From Silvimonas terrae (GTDB lineage Bacteria; Pseudomonadota; Gammaproteobacteria; Burkholderiales; Chitinibacteraceae), in assembly GCF_014202765.1 (NCBI RefSeq), contig NZ_JACHHN010000003.1, positions 248,001-312,000 of the forward strand: a stretch of 64,000 nucleotides of DNA, written 5' to 3'. The notes under the pieces are model-generated. The model worked only from the letters and a program-made list of their open reading frames with translations. It ran no database searches and had not been told where the DNA came from. Within the stretch, counting starts at the first letter, position 1; each line of letters starts with the position of its first letter. Both the position numbers and the translations under genes were made by a program. Below are positions 17,103 to 25,824 of this stretch, piece by piece.

Positions 17103-18554
17103 TTAGCGCACGCCGTGCATCATCTTTTGCAGCGGACGGGTCAATGCCAGCAAGATTGCACCCGCCACAAAGGCCATCGCCACAAACAGCATGAAGAACT
17201 CATGCAGGCCGGTGATCTGGTAACCCAGGAACACCGGAGTACGGCCGGCTTCCGGATAGAAGGTGGCCAGCACGCCGGCAAACCAGTTGGCCGCCGCATT
17301 GGCGGTAAACCACACCGCCATCATCAACGAGCCAAACCGCGCGGGAGCCAGTTTATTCACCAGCGACAAGCCAATGGGCGACAGACACAACTCGCCCAGC
17401 GTGTGCATCAGATACATGGCGGTCAGCCAGATCATGCTGGCCTTGGCGGTGGCCGACATGTCTTTCACGCCAAAGCCAATGATCAGGTAACCCACAGCCA
17501 GCAAGATCAGCCCCCAGGCCATTTTGGTGGGTGAACTGGGTTCTTTGTTACGGCGACCCAGCACGGTCCACAGTTGGGCCAGCACCGGGGCAAAAATCAG
17601 CACGAACACCGGGTTGAGCGACTGGAACCACGAAGCCGGAATGGTGTAGCCGAACAACTGGCGGTTGGTGGCTTCTTCAGCAAAGAAAGTGAGCGAGACA
17701 CCCGCCTGTTCAAAGGCCGACCAGAAGAAAATCACAAAGAACGAGATCACACCGATCACGATCATGCGATCAATATCCTGGCGGGTCAGCGGCTGATTGT
17801 CCTTGCTGGCTTGCTGCGCAGCGGCAGCTTTGGGAGCAAGGCCCACCGGCGCGCCAGTGGGCGATACCAGATAACGCTTGTGGAAGAAGCCGAACACCAC
17901 CAGAGAGAGCAACATGCCTACGCCTGCGGTGAAAAAACCCCAACGGAAATCAGCCGCATTGCCGGTATCCCCCAGGAAGCCACAGATCAATGGGGCGATA
18001 AACGAGCCCAGGTTAATGCCCATATAGAAGATGGTGTAGGCCGAATCCTTGCGGGCATCGCTCTGGCTATAAAGCTGCCCCACCATGGAGGAAATATTGG
18101 GCTTGAAGAAGCCATTGCCCGCCACAATCAGCCCCAGGCCGCAATAGAACAGCATGATGGCGGTCGCGGGCGTTTGCAGCATGCTGCCGGCGGCAAACAA
18201 GGTGAACTGGCCGGCGGCCATCAGTGCGCCACCAACAAAAATAGAGCGGCGGTTACCCCACCAGCGATCGGCTACATAACCACCAATCAGCGGTGCCAGG
18301 TAAACCAGGCCGGTATAGCGGCCGTACAGGGAGGCCGCAAACTGCTTGTCGAAAGCCAGCGCCTGCACCATGAACAGCGCCAGCAGCGCGCGATTGCCGT
18401 AATAGGAAAAGCGCTCCCACATTTCAGTGGCGAACAAGAGGTATAAACCACGCGGATGGCCTTTGACGCGGGTCTGCAGGTCATTCGTGATTTCATCCGG
18501 CAACGGGGGGGCAGTACTGGCCGGAATCTGTAATGCGTGTTCTGCGCTGCCCAT
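17103..18554 (-). CDS. POT/PTR2 proton-dependent oligopeptide transporter (DtpA-like)
   Basis: A 483-residue major-facilitator protein with about 12-14 helices that imports di- and tripeptides with protons. The POT signature region is visible: ATEMWERFSYYGNRALL (ExxER-type motif), GGYVADRWWGNRRSI and FYMGINLGSFIAPLICGFLG, together with the late FWSAFEQAGVSL. It lies 102 bases downstream of pxpA on the same strand and just before a strong terminator, so it is probably the last gene of a queG-pxpBCA-transporter run. That links peptide import to 5-oxoproline use. Confidence 0.92.
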   Translation of the reverse strand: MGSAEHALQIPASTAPPLPDEITNDLQTRVKGHPRGLYLLFATEMWERFSYYGNRALLALFMVQALAFDKQFAASLYGRYTGLVYLAPLIGGYVADRWWGNRRSIFVGGALMAAGQFTLFAAGSMLQTPATAIMLFYCGLGLIVAGNGFFKPNISSMVGQLYSQSDARKDSAYTIFYMGINLGSFIAPLICGFLGDTGNAADFRWGFFTAGVGMLLSLVVFGFFHKRYLVSPTGAPVGLAPKAAAAQQASKDNQPLTRQDIDRMIVIGVISFFVIFFWSAFEQAGVSLTFFAEEATNRQLFGYTIPASWFQSLNPVFVLIFAPVLAQLWTVLGRRNKEPSSPTKMAWGLILLAVGYLIIGFGVKDMSATAKASMIWLTAMYLMHTLGELCLSPIGLSLVNKLAPARFGSLMMAVWFTANAAANWFAGVLATFYPEAGRTPVFLGYQITGLHEFFMLFVAMAFVAGAILLALTRPLQKMMHGVR

Positions 18555-18656
18555 CGGGCTCTCCTTGTATGACGAATCAATAAGGATTGTCCAGATTGGG
18601 GGCGCGTTGCGCGATCAACTAATGTTGATTACATTTGGTACTATTTACTTTTTGGT

Positions 18657-19382
18657 CTAAAGAACTTCCAACTGGCTATATAGTCCGCGGGCAAAAGCCA
18701 CTGCATGTGGCGTATCGCCATGCAGACACAGTGAATCCACCGGCAGTTGCAGCACTTTGCCAGACCGGGTGACCACCTCGTCTTTGCTGGCAAAACGCAA
18801 AGCCTGCGCCACGGCAGCCGCATCATCAGCCAGCACCGCACCCGGTTCGCTCCGTGGTACCAGCGAGCCATCATCACGATAAGCGCGATCGACAAAGGCC
18901 TCTTCCATCACCGTCACGCCCCGCTCGCGACACCGCGCTACCATGCCGCTGCCCGCCAGCGCCATGATGGCCAGATCCGGGCGTACCCTCTGTGCCGCGT
19001 CGATGACCAGATCTGCCAGTTCCAGGTTGCGTGCGGCATCGTTGTACAACATGCCATGCGGTTTGACGTAGGCCAGCGACACGCCCTCTTGCTGGCAAAT
19101 GGCATCCAGTGCGCAGATCTGCGCCACCAGACTGGCCTGGAGTTCTGCCGCTGGCATCTGCAGTGTACGTCGGCCAAAGTGTTCCCGATCCGGGTAACTG
19201 GGGTGCGCGCCTATGCGCACGGCGTGTTCCCGTGCCAGCCGTACCGTGGCGCGCATGGAGGCCTCATCGCCCACGTGACCGCCACAGGCAATATTGGCTG
19301 AGCTGATCAGCCCCATCAGTACGGCATCAAACGGGTAGCCTTCACCCAGATCCGCATTCAGATCCAGCTTCAAACGCGCCAT
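18657..19382 (-). CDS. pxpA: 5-oxoprolinase subunit A (LamB/YcsF family)
   Basis: One of three subunits of the bacterial ATP-dependent 5-oxoprolinase that opens pyroglutamate to glutamate. The 241 residues start DLNADLGEGYPFD and contain ANIACGGHVGDE, RIGAHPSYPDREHFGRR and VKPHGMLYND, all hallmark LamB/YcsF motifs. It is the third gene of pxpBCA; its start overlaps the pxpC end by 13 bases. Confidence 0.95.
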   Translation of the reverse strand: MARLKLDLNADLGEGYPFDAVLMGLISSANIACGGHVGDEASMRATVRLAREHAVRIGAHPSYPDREHFGRRTLQMPAAELQASLVAQICALDAICQQEGVSLAYVKPHGMLYNDAARNLELADLVIDAAQRVRPDLAIMALAGSGMVARCRERGVTVMEEAFVDRAYRDDGSLVPRSEPGAVLADDAAAVAQALRFASKDEVVTRSGKVLQLPVDSLCLHGDTPHAVAFARGLYSQLEVL

Positions 19383-20302
19383 TTCAGTTGCATCTCCAGT
19401 CGGGCCAGCCAGTGTCGTTGCTCAGACAGGGCATCCAGCGCTTCAGCCAGGGTGACCTCGACAAAGCGGATGGTTTCACCGGGTCTGAATTGCCCCATGC
19501 GCCACAAATCGGCCCGGATCACCTGGGCAATCTTGGGGTAGCCACCGGTCGTCTGGGCATCGGCCAGCAACAAGATGGGCTGGCCGGAAGGTGGTACCTG
19601 CACCACCCCGGGGTGAACGGCGTGCGAGGTCATTTCCAGGGGTTGGGCCAAGGGTAGTTCCAGCCCTGCCAAACGCGCACCCATGCGATTGGCATCCGGG
19701 GTCACCACCCACGCCTCGCTGAGAAAGGTCTGATGTGCGGCCATGGTAAAGGCCGACCACTCGGTACTGGGCAAGATTCGCAGCACATCGCCGCGTTCTG
19801 GCGCGCGCACCCAGCCGTCTGGCGCGGGGCCGGCGGCCTGGCCCAAGGCCACTTCGTCGCCGGCCTTGAGCCCGCGCCCGGCAAACCCGCCAAAACCGCC
19901 GGCCAGATCCGTCGAGCGCGCCCCGATCACCATCGGCACATCTACACCGCCGCTGACGCACAAAAACAGTCGGGCACCTGATTCGGCAAAGCCAATACGC
20001 AAAGTCTGCCCGGCGCGCACCCTGATACTGCGCCACTGGCCCATTGTTTGTTTATCCAGCGTAACGGGCGCAATGGCCCCAGTCACCGCAATCACGCAGT
20101 CAACGTCGAAACGCGCGCTGAACCCACCCAGCGTGATCTCAATGGCCGCCACGTCGGGTTGATTGCCGACCAGCAGGTTGCCAATCAGCCAGGCCGGAAT
20201 ATCCATCACCCCGCTGCGCGGTACGCCCCACTGTGCCCCATCGTAACGGCCGGCATCTTGCACGGTCGCCAGTGCGCCGGTTTTCAGTATGGACAGACTC
20301 AT
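19370..20302 (-). CDS. pxpC: 5-oxoprolinase subunit C (biotin-dependent carboxyltransferase-like)
   Basis: A 310-residue homologue of allophanate hydrolase subunit 2. Family motifs include TVQDAGRYDGAQWGVPRSGV, MGARLAGLELPL, and the end ILLLADAQTTGGYPKIAQVI. It works with PxpA and PxpB on 5-oxoproline. It overlaps pxpB by 4 bases and pxpA by 13 bases, so the three are one translationally coupled unit. Confidence 0.95.
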   Translation of the reverse strand: MSLSILKTGALATVQDAGRYDGAQWGVPRSGVMDIPAWLIGNLLVGNQPDVAAIEITLGGFSARFDVDCVIAVTGAIAPVTLDKQTMGQWRSIRVRAGQTLRIGFAESGARLFLCVSGGVDVPMVIGARSTDLAGGFGGFAGRGLKAGDEVALGQAAGPAPDGWVRAPERGDVLRILPSTEWSAFTMAAHQTFLSEAWVVTPDANRMGARLAGLELPLAQPLEMTSHAVHPGVVQVPPSGQPILLLADAQTTGGYPKIAQVIRADLWRMGQFRPGETIRFVEVTLAEALDALSEQRHWLARLEMQLKWRV

Positions 20303-20946
20303 GCGCGCACCTCGGTCGGCACAAATCGCAAGGTGTCGCCGGGGGCCAGCAAAGCGGGTGGAATCATGGCGGGATCAAACAACCGCAGGTCTGTGTGGCC
20401 GATCAGGTTCCAGCCACCAGGTGACGCACTGGGATAGATACCGGTCTGCGCGCCGCCGATGCCGACCGCACCGGCCGGCACCTTGAGGCGCGGTTTATCC
20501 AGCCTTGGTGTCGCCAGTTGCGGGTCCAGCCCGCCCAGATACGGGAACCCCGGCAGAAAGCCGATGCAATAGACAATGTACTGGCCCGCTGCATGCCGCT
20601 CCACCACCTGTTTGGGGGTCAGCCCGGCATGTTCGGCCACCCGGATCAGATCCGGCCCCGCCTTGCCACCGTACACCACCGGCACGTCATGATGATGGCT
20701 GGCGACCTTCAGCCCCCTCTGGCTGCGCTGCCAGGCCAGTTCAATACCATGTTCAATGACTGCCGCCGCTTCAATCATCGGATCAAACCTCACCGTCAGA
20801 TTGCCCACACCCAGCACCACCCACCAGGCGGGGAATTCTTGCTGCAACAGTCTTTGCATGACCCAGAGGCGTCGCTGATCTTCCAGGGTTGCGGACACAC
20901 TCAGGACCAGTGCCGTATCGCCCAGCGGCTGGATCACAGGATTCAT
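20299..20946 (-). CDS. pxpB: 5-oxoprolinase subunit B (KipI/allophanate hydrolase subunit 1-like)
   Basis: A 215-residue carboxyltransferase-domain protein with PLGDTALVL near the start, VPVVYGGKAGPDL, IVYCIGFLPGFPYLGGLD and IYPSASPGGWNLIGHTD, matching PxpB/KipI. First subunit gene of pxpBCA. Its ATG overlaps the queG stop by 4 bases. Confidence 0.95.
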   Translation of the reverse strand: MNPVIQPLGDTALVLSVSATLEDQRRLWVMQRLLQQEFPAWWVVLGVGNLTVRFDPMIEAAAVIEHGIELAWQRSQRGLKVASHHHDVPVVYGGKAGPDLIRVAEHAGLTPKQVVERHAAGQYIVYCIGFLPGFPYLGGLDPQLATPRLDKPRLKVPAGAVGIGGAQTGIYPSASPGGWNLIGHTDLRLFDPAMIPPALLAPGDTLRFVPTEVRA

Positions 20947-22007
20947 GCACCGTGCCTTTTCAGTGCCCAGGCGACGTGCTCGCGCACAAGCTCGCTCGGG
21001 TCGTTTTCGCGGGTTTTAAGTGCCGCAACAATCTGCGGCGAGGTACAGGCATTGCCAAGGCCAACCGCCAGGTTGCGCAACCAGCGCTCATGGCCGATCC
21101 GTAAAATGGCACTACCCGCCATATTGTGGTTGAAGGTGGCTTCATCCCAATTAAACAGGGTCACCAGTTCGACGTCGTCCAGCCCGTGCCGTACATGGAA
21201 GTCTGCCTCTTTGCTATCTACCGCAAAGCGGTTCCACGGACACACCAACTGGCAGTCATCACAACCGTAAACCCGGTTGCCCAGCATGGGCCGCAGTGCT
21301 TCCGGAATGCTGCCCTTCAACTCAATCGTAAGGTAGGAAATGCAACGCCGCGCATCAACCTTGTAAGGCTCGACGATCGCCTGGGTAGGGCAAACGGTGA
21401 TACAGCGCGTGCAACGGCCGCAGTGCTCGTTCTGTTCTGGCGCATCGGGCGGCAGCGGCAGGTCGGTAAACAACTCGCCAATAAAAAAGAATGAACCGTA
21501 CTCCCGGTTCAACAGCAAGGTATGTTTGCCGCGCCAGCCCAGACCGGCCTGTTTGGCAATCTCCACTTCCAGCACCGGCGCGGAATCCACAAACACCCGG
21601 TGGCCAAATGCGCCAATTTCCGTCTGAATGCGATCGGCCAGTTTTTGCAGACGGTTGCGCAACACCTTGTGATAATCCCGCCCCAGCGCATAGCGCGAGA
21701 TATACGCCTTGTGGTCAGCGGCCAGCACGGCATCCACGTTGGACGTACCCGCCGGCAGATACGGCATGAATACACTGATGACCGAGACCGTGCCCGGCAC
21801 CAATTCGGCAGGTCGGGCACGTTTGAGGCCGTGCCGTGCCATATAATCCATCTCGCCGTGAAACCCCGCCTCAAGCCAGGCCAGCAATCCAGGCTCGGCA
21901 TGCGACAGATCCGTGCCGGTAATGGCGGCACGGGCAAAGCCCAGCTCTTGCGCCCAGGCCTTGATCTGGCTGGCCAGCGCGGGCAAATCCGGCTCTGATG
22001 ATTTCAT
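20943..22007 (-). CDS. queG: Epoxyqueuosine reductase
   Basis: A cobalamin- and Fe-S-dependent enzyme that performs the last step of queuosine synthesis in tRNA. Two 4Fe-4S motifs are seen: CGRCTRCITVCPTQAI and CDDCQLVCPWNR. The N-terminal cobalamin-binding part holds YMARHGLKRARPAEL and SRYALGRDYHKVLR. A HEAT-like tail carries HNMAGSAILRIGHERWLRNL. I start at MKSSEPDLPALASQ (354 residues); an ATG at 22028 is possible and neither has a good ribosome-binding site. Divergent from tsaE, a conserved betaproteobacterial order. The frame runs into pxpB by 4 bases. Confidence 0.93.
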   Translation of the reverse strand: MKSSEPDLPALASQIKAWAQELGFARAAITGTDLSHAEPGLLAWLEAGFHGEMDYMARHGLKRARPAELVPGTVSVISVFMPYLPAGTSNVDAVLAADHKAYISRYALGRDYHKVLRNRLQKLADRIQTEIGAFGHRVFVDSAPVLEVEIAKQAGLGWRGKHTLLLNREYGSFFFIGELFTDLPLPPDAPEQNEHCGRCTRCITVCPTQAIVEPYKVDARRCISYLTIELKGSIPEALRPMLGNRVYGCDDCQLVCPWNRFAVDSKEADFHVRHGLDDVELVTLFNWDEATFNHNMAGSAILRIGHERWLRNLAVGLGNACTSPQIVAALKTRENDPSELVREHVAWALKRHGA

Positions 22008-22022
22008 GGATGACAATTGTTT

Positions 22023-22502
22023 ATGCATGCTGCCGATGATACTAGAAGCCGCTATCTCACTGACGAGAACGCAACGCTGGCGCTGGGCGCGCAACTGGCC
22101 GCAGCCATGCAGCCGGGTATGACCGTGTTTCTGGAGGGCGACCTTGGTGCAGGTAAAACCACCCTCACCCGCGGCATCTTGCGGGGCATGGGTTTCGCCG
22201 GCCGCGTGAAAAGCCCCACGTATACACTGGTTGAACCTTATGCTGTTTCTAATTTAAACTTGTATCATTTTGATTTATATAGATTTCAAGACCCTATGGA
22301 ATGGGTAGATGCCGGGTTCAGGGATTACTTCAATCCGCACAGCATTTGCCTGATCGAATGGGCAGACAAGGCAGCAGGCTTGCTGCCAACCGCAGACTGG
22401 ACTATCCGTCTTGAGCCTTTTGCAGACGGAAGAAACATTGAAATTCAAGCACATACGGAGCACGGCAAGGCATGTCTCGCGCAACTCGCCCCTACGCCCT
22501 GA
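22023..22502 (+). CDS. tsaE: tRNA threonylcarbamoyladenosine biosynthesis ATPase TsaE
   Basis: A small P-loop ATPase (159 residues from the ATG at 22023) that works with TsaB and TsaD to make t6A in tRNA. Walker A is EGDLGAGKTTLTRG; FAGRVKSPTYTLVEPY and the Walker-B-like LIEWADK follow. A short stretch around 22240-22290 is distinctly AT-rich compared with its surroundings but stays in frame. The last 31 bases overlap the amidase gene. Confidence 0.95.
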   Translation: MHAADDTRSRYLTDENATLALGAQLAAAMQPGMTVFLEGDLGAGKTTLTRGILRGMGFAGRVKSPTYTLVEPYAVSNLNLYHFDLYRFQDPMEWVDAGFRDYFNPHSICLIEWADKAAGLLPTADWTIRLEPFADGRNIEIQAHTEHGKACLAQLAPTP

Positions 22503-23854
22503 CCCCTGATACCGGTCGCCGCCACGCCTTGCGTGCTGCGGTTTCAACCCTCTTTTTGTCGGTCGTGCCAGCCGGGTTTGCCCGCGCTGCGGCAGCGGCC
22601 AGTGTGGTCGCGGTGCGTGTCTGGCCTGCCCAGGCGTACACCCGCGTCACCATCGAATCGACCACACCGCTCACCTTCAAACAATTTGTACTCAAAAATC
22701 CGGATCGGCTGGTGGTTGATCTGGAAGGCGTGGATCTGAACGACGAGCTACAAAAACTGGCCGGCAAGGTGGGCAGTGACGACCCCTACATCCAGCAACT
22801 GCGCGCGGGCCTGAACAAACCCGGCACGGTGCGGCTGGTGCTGGACCTGAAAACCGAAGTACGTCCGCAAGTTTTCACGCTGGTGCCGGTAGCCGAATAC
22901 AAGAACCGCCTCGTGATCGACTTGTACCCTGCCGTACAAAAAGACCCCTTGCTGGCGTTTCTGGATGGCCAGACTGCGCCAGATGGCGCGCTGGATAGCC
23001 AGCTCAAGCTGGACACCAACACCAGCGCCGCCAGCCAACCGGCTCAGCAAACCGCCCCGCCGGATCGCTCCCCCAATGACGACGTGATGGCACAAGCCGA
23101 CACCAAACCGATTGATCGCAGCAAGCTCAAGGTTGACCGTTTGATCACCGTGGTGCTTGACCCCGGTCACGGCGGCGAAGATCCGGGCGCGACCGGCCCG
23201 GCAGGCAATCACGAAAAAGATGTGGTGTTATCGATTGCCAGAAAGCTCAAGGCCAGGCTGGAAAGCGATCCCAACATCCGCGTGGTCATGACGCGTGATG
23301 CAGACTTCTTTGTACCGCTGGGCGTGCGTGTGAAAAAAGCGCGCGCGGTCCAGGGTGACTTGTTCATGTCGATCCACGCCGATGCGTTTATCCGGCCCGA
23401 TGCCAATGGCTCATCCGTCTTTGTGTTGTCTGACAAAGGGGCCACCAGCACTGCGGCCAAGTGGCTGGCGCAGACCCAGAACGATGCGGATTTGATTGGT
23501 GGCGTGAAAATCACCAACACTCAGGACAAGTACCTGGCGCACACGCTGATGGACCTGACCCAGACCGCCACCTTGAACGACAGCATGCGTTTTGGTCGCG
23601 CCATGCTGACCGAGCTGGGGGGCTTGAACCGTCTGCACAAGGGTGCCGTGGAACAAGCAGGGTTTGCTGTACTGAAAGCGCCGGATATCCCGTCGATTCT
23701 GGTCGAGACCGCATTTATCTCTAACCCGCAGGAAGAACAGCGGCTGATCAGCGAAGACTATCAGGACAAGATGGCCGACACGCTGCATACCGGCATCAAG
23801 AAGTATTTCTCCAAAAACCCGCCGTTGTCGCGGACCAAACTAGCGCAAAGCTAG
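22472..23854 (+). CDS. amiC: N-acetylmuramoyl-L-alanine amidase (AmiC type, Tat-exported)
   Basis: A periplasmic zinc amidase that splits septal peptidoglycan at division. A twin-arginine signal (TGRRHALRA) precedes an AMIN domain (about 45-150), a low-complexity linker rich in Ala, Gln and Pro (about 175-215), then Amidase_3. Zinc and catalytic residues are visible in LDPGHGGEDPGA, HEKDVVLSIA, MSIHADAF and LVETAFISNP. The 460-residue length is normal. Co-transcribed with tsaE (31-base overlap); a terminator follows. Confidence 0.95.
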   Translation: MSRATRPYALTPDTGRRHALRAAVSTLFLSVVPAGFARAAAAASVVAVRVWPAQAYTRVTIESTTPLTFKQFVLKNPDRLVVDLEGVDLNDELQKLAGKVGSDDPYIQQLRAGLNKPGTVRLVLDLKTEVRPQVFTLVPVAEYKNRLVIDLYPAVQKDPLLAFLDGQTAPDGALDSQLKLDTNTSAASQPAQQTAPPDRSPNDDVMAQADTKPIDRSKLKVDRLITVVLDPGHGGEDPGATGPAGNHEKDVVLSIARKLKARLESDPNIRVVMTRDADFFVPLGVRVKKARAVQGDLFMSIHADAFIRPDANGSSVFVLSDKGATSTAAKWLAQTQNDADLIGGVKITNTQDKYLAHTLMDLTQTATLNDSMRFGRAMLTELGGLNRLHKGAVEQAGFAVLKAPDIPSILVETAFISNPQEEQRLISEDYQDKMADTLHTGIKKYFSKNPPLSRTKLAQS

Positions 23855-23885
23855 GCACGTATGGGCCCGCAGGGGCCCAGGCAAC

Positions 23886-23913
23886 AAAAAAGGCTGCAGA
23901 CGCAGCCTTTTTT
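23886..23913 (+). terminator. Terminator after amiC
   Basis: Perfect arms AAAAAAGGCTGC / GCAGCCTTTTTT with a four-base loop, 32 bases after the stop. The symmetric A/T runs allow use by the convergent gene as well. Confidence 0.93.
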
Positions 23914-23935
23914 CATAGCGGACACCTGACCTTAC

Positions 23936-25054
23936 TCAGTGCGCGGAGCCATCCAGCGACCAGCCCAGACCCAGTTCTTTGTTGGCCAGTTCCAGCAACG
24001 GTGCCAGGTTGGCCAGCAAAGCCGGTAGATGCGGTTTGAGCGCGGCAATCTCGGCCTCATCACCCTTGTGCAACAGGGCCAGCGCCTCGGCAATCGACGG
24101 TGTCGCCACATGCGCACTAGAGGGCTGCGGCACGATCACCGTATTGTGCTCTGTGCGCTCGGCCAGACGCGCGCTGGCGGCGGTCATCAGGGTATCGGTG
24201 TCGTCTGCATCGTCATGCAGCGAATTGGCCACAGCAATACTGGCCGTGACCTGAATCTGCTCGCCCCGGAAATTGATGCGGGCCGTGGCAATCGCCTGGC
24301 GCAGACGTTCGCCCAGAATGCGGGATTCCGACAAGGTGGTCGACGCAGAGACCACCGCAAATTGCGGCCCGGCGACTTGCGCCAGGGTGTCTTCGTTACG
24401 CAGCTTGCCCGCCAGTTGCTTGCCCAGCAATTGCAGCATTTGCCCGGCAACGCGCTCGCCCAGCTTGTGCTGAACCTGGTCGAAGGCGTCGATCTCGATC
24501 AGCAGTACGGTGACTTCGCTGCGGTGACGGCGGGCGTAGGACAGCGACTGTTCCATCTGCAACTTGAGCAGATGGTTAGTGCCTACACCGTCGGCCACGT
24601 GGGTGGTGGTGCGTGCCTGTTCTTCGCGCGCGGCGTCGAGTTCTTTGTGGGTGCGGGCCAGTTCAATATTGGCCGCCACCCGCGCCAGCATCTCGGCACG
24701 GTCGGTCGATTTGGTGACAAAGTCGCTCGCGCCCGCGTTCACGCAACGCTGGCGGGTTTCTTCGTCTTCCTCGCCCGACACAATAATGATGGGCAGCAGC
24801 CGATAGCGCGCCTCAGTCTGTTGGCGGATACGCGCCAGCAAACCCATGCCATCCAGCTCAGGCATGGTCAGATCGGAAATCAGCAGACAGACCGATTCAT
24901 CGGCCTGCAAACGCCTCCAACCGGCTTCACCATCGGCTTCTTCGATGATGTCGTATACGCCAGAGAGGTGCTTTTTGATGGTGGCTCGCACAATACGCGA
25001 ATCATCCACAACCAGAACGCGCGGCAGAGGCGCCAGTTCATCATTTGCTTGCAT
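23936..25054 (-). CDS. Receiver domain protein with a degenerate GGDEF domain
   Basis: A cytoplasmic protein of 372 residues from MQANDELAPL (weak ribosome-binding site; an ATG six codons earlier is possible). The receiver domain spans about 10-130 with acidic residues VVDDSR, phosphoacceptor D61 (LLISDLTMPELDG) and K115. A GGDEF-like domain covers about 160-310, but its signature is AGPQF at 228-232 instead of GGDEF, so diguanylate cyclase activity is unlikely. The C-terminal tail (about 320-372) is helical and unassigned. Likely a phospho-dependent signalling or scaffolding protein. It stands alone between amiC and rpsT. Confidence 0.85.
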   Translation of the reverse strand: MQANDELAPLPRVLVVDDSRIVRATIKKHLSGVYDIIEEADGEAGWRRLQADESVCLLISDLTMPELDGMGLLARIRQQTEARYRLLPIIIVSGEEDEETRQRCVNAGASDFVTKSTDRAEMLARVAANIELARTHKELDAAREEQARTTTHVADGVGTNHLLKLQMEQSLSYARRHRSEVTVLLIEIDAFDQVQHKLGERVAGQMLQLLGKQLAGKLRNEDTLAQVAGPQFAVVSASTTLSESRILGERLRQAIATARINFRGEQIQVTASIAVANSLHDDADDTDTLMTAASARLAERTEHNTVIVPQPSSAHVATPSIAEALALLHKGDEAEIAALKPHLPALLANLAPLLELANKELGLGWSLDGSAH

Positions 25055-25273
25055 ATCTTGTAAACAAACCATGTATTCGGTGCGAGAACCCAATCTAGCA
25101 CAAATGCATGACGCGCGCCGTTCGTCTCCGCCAGACCTATGCGCAACGGCCCCTCTACCGCTGAAAGGTGTTGCGCCGGCCGCAGTCAACCTGCGGGTCT
25201 GGCTGACAGTTTACGAGCGCGCGTTTGTTGACAATGCGTTGCCAGCCGCCATGTTGGCCAAATGGCAGGCAAT

Positions 25274-25302
25274 AAAAAACCCCGCATCAAGCGGGGTTTT
25301 TT
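25274..25302 (-). terminator. Terminator after rpsT
   Basis: Perfect arms AAAAAACCCCGC / GCGGGGTTTTTT with a five-base loop, 21 bases beyond the rpsT stop on the minus strand. Confidence 0.93.
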
Positions 25303-25322
25303 ACGAAGAACGCCGAAGCGAA

Positions 25323-25589
25323 TCAGGCAGCCATGGCCTTGATTGCAGCGGACAGACGGCTCTTATGACGAGCTGCCTTGTTCTTGTGGAAGATCTTCTT
25401 GTCAGCAAGGCTGTCGATGGTGCTGACAGACTGCTGGAATACCGCTTGCGCAGCGGACTTGTCGCCAGCCTCAACAGCCTTCAGCACCTTTTTGATCGCA
25501 GTGCGGAATGCCGAACGTTGACTAGCATTGTGTTGGCGGGCTTCTTCAGCCTGACGCGCACGCTTGCGAGCTTGGGCGCTATTTGCCAT
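25323..25589 (-). CDS. rpsT: 30S ribosomal protein S20
   Basis: An 88-residue basic helical protein that binds 16S rRNA early in 30S assembly. It starts [21 protein letters not shown] and contains [15 protein letters not shown] and [20 protein letters not shown], all characteristic of S20. Divergent from murJ, as in many betaproteobacteria; a terminator follows. Confidence 0.98.
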   Translation of the reverse strand: MANSAQARKRARQAEEARQHNASQRSAFRTAIKKVLKAVEAGDKSAAQAVFQQSVSTIDSLADKKIFHKNKAARHKSRLSAAIKAMAA

Positions 25590-25824
25590 GTGTTCTGACT
25601 CCTGACAGGTTCGGTTACGTCCCGAAGCCTATGCGACAACGGGATTGTTCAATTCGGAAACCGCCGATGATATCGGGTAATTGCAGGCAATGCAACCTTT
25701 GCGAACATCCGGACGCGCCTGGTTCATTTTTTGCGGGCTGGCACAACACAGAAAAGATGGTGAACAGGCACTCAGCCTTCGATATCATGCGCCATCTATC
25801 TGTTCTGAAGCTGCCGCCATTTCA

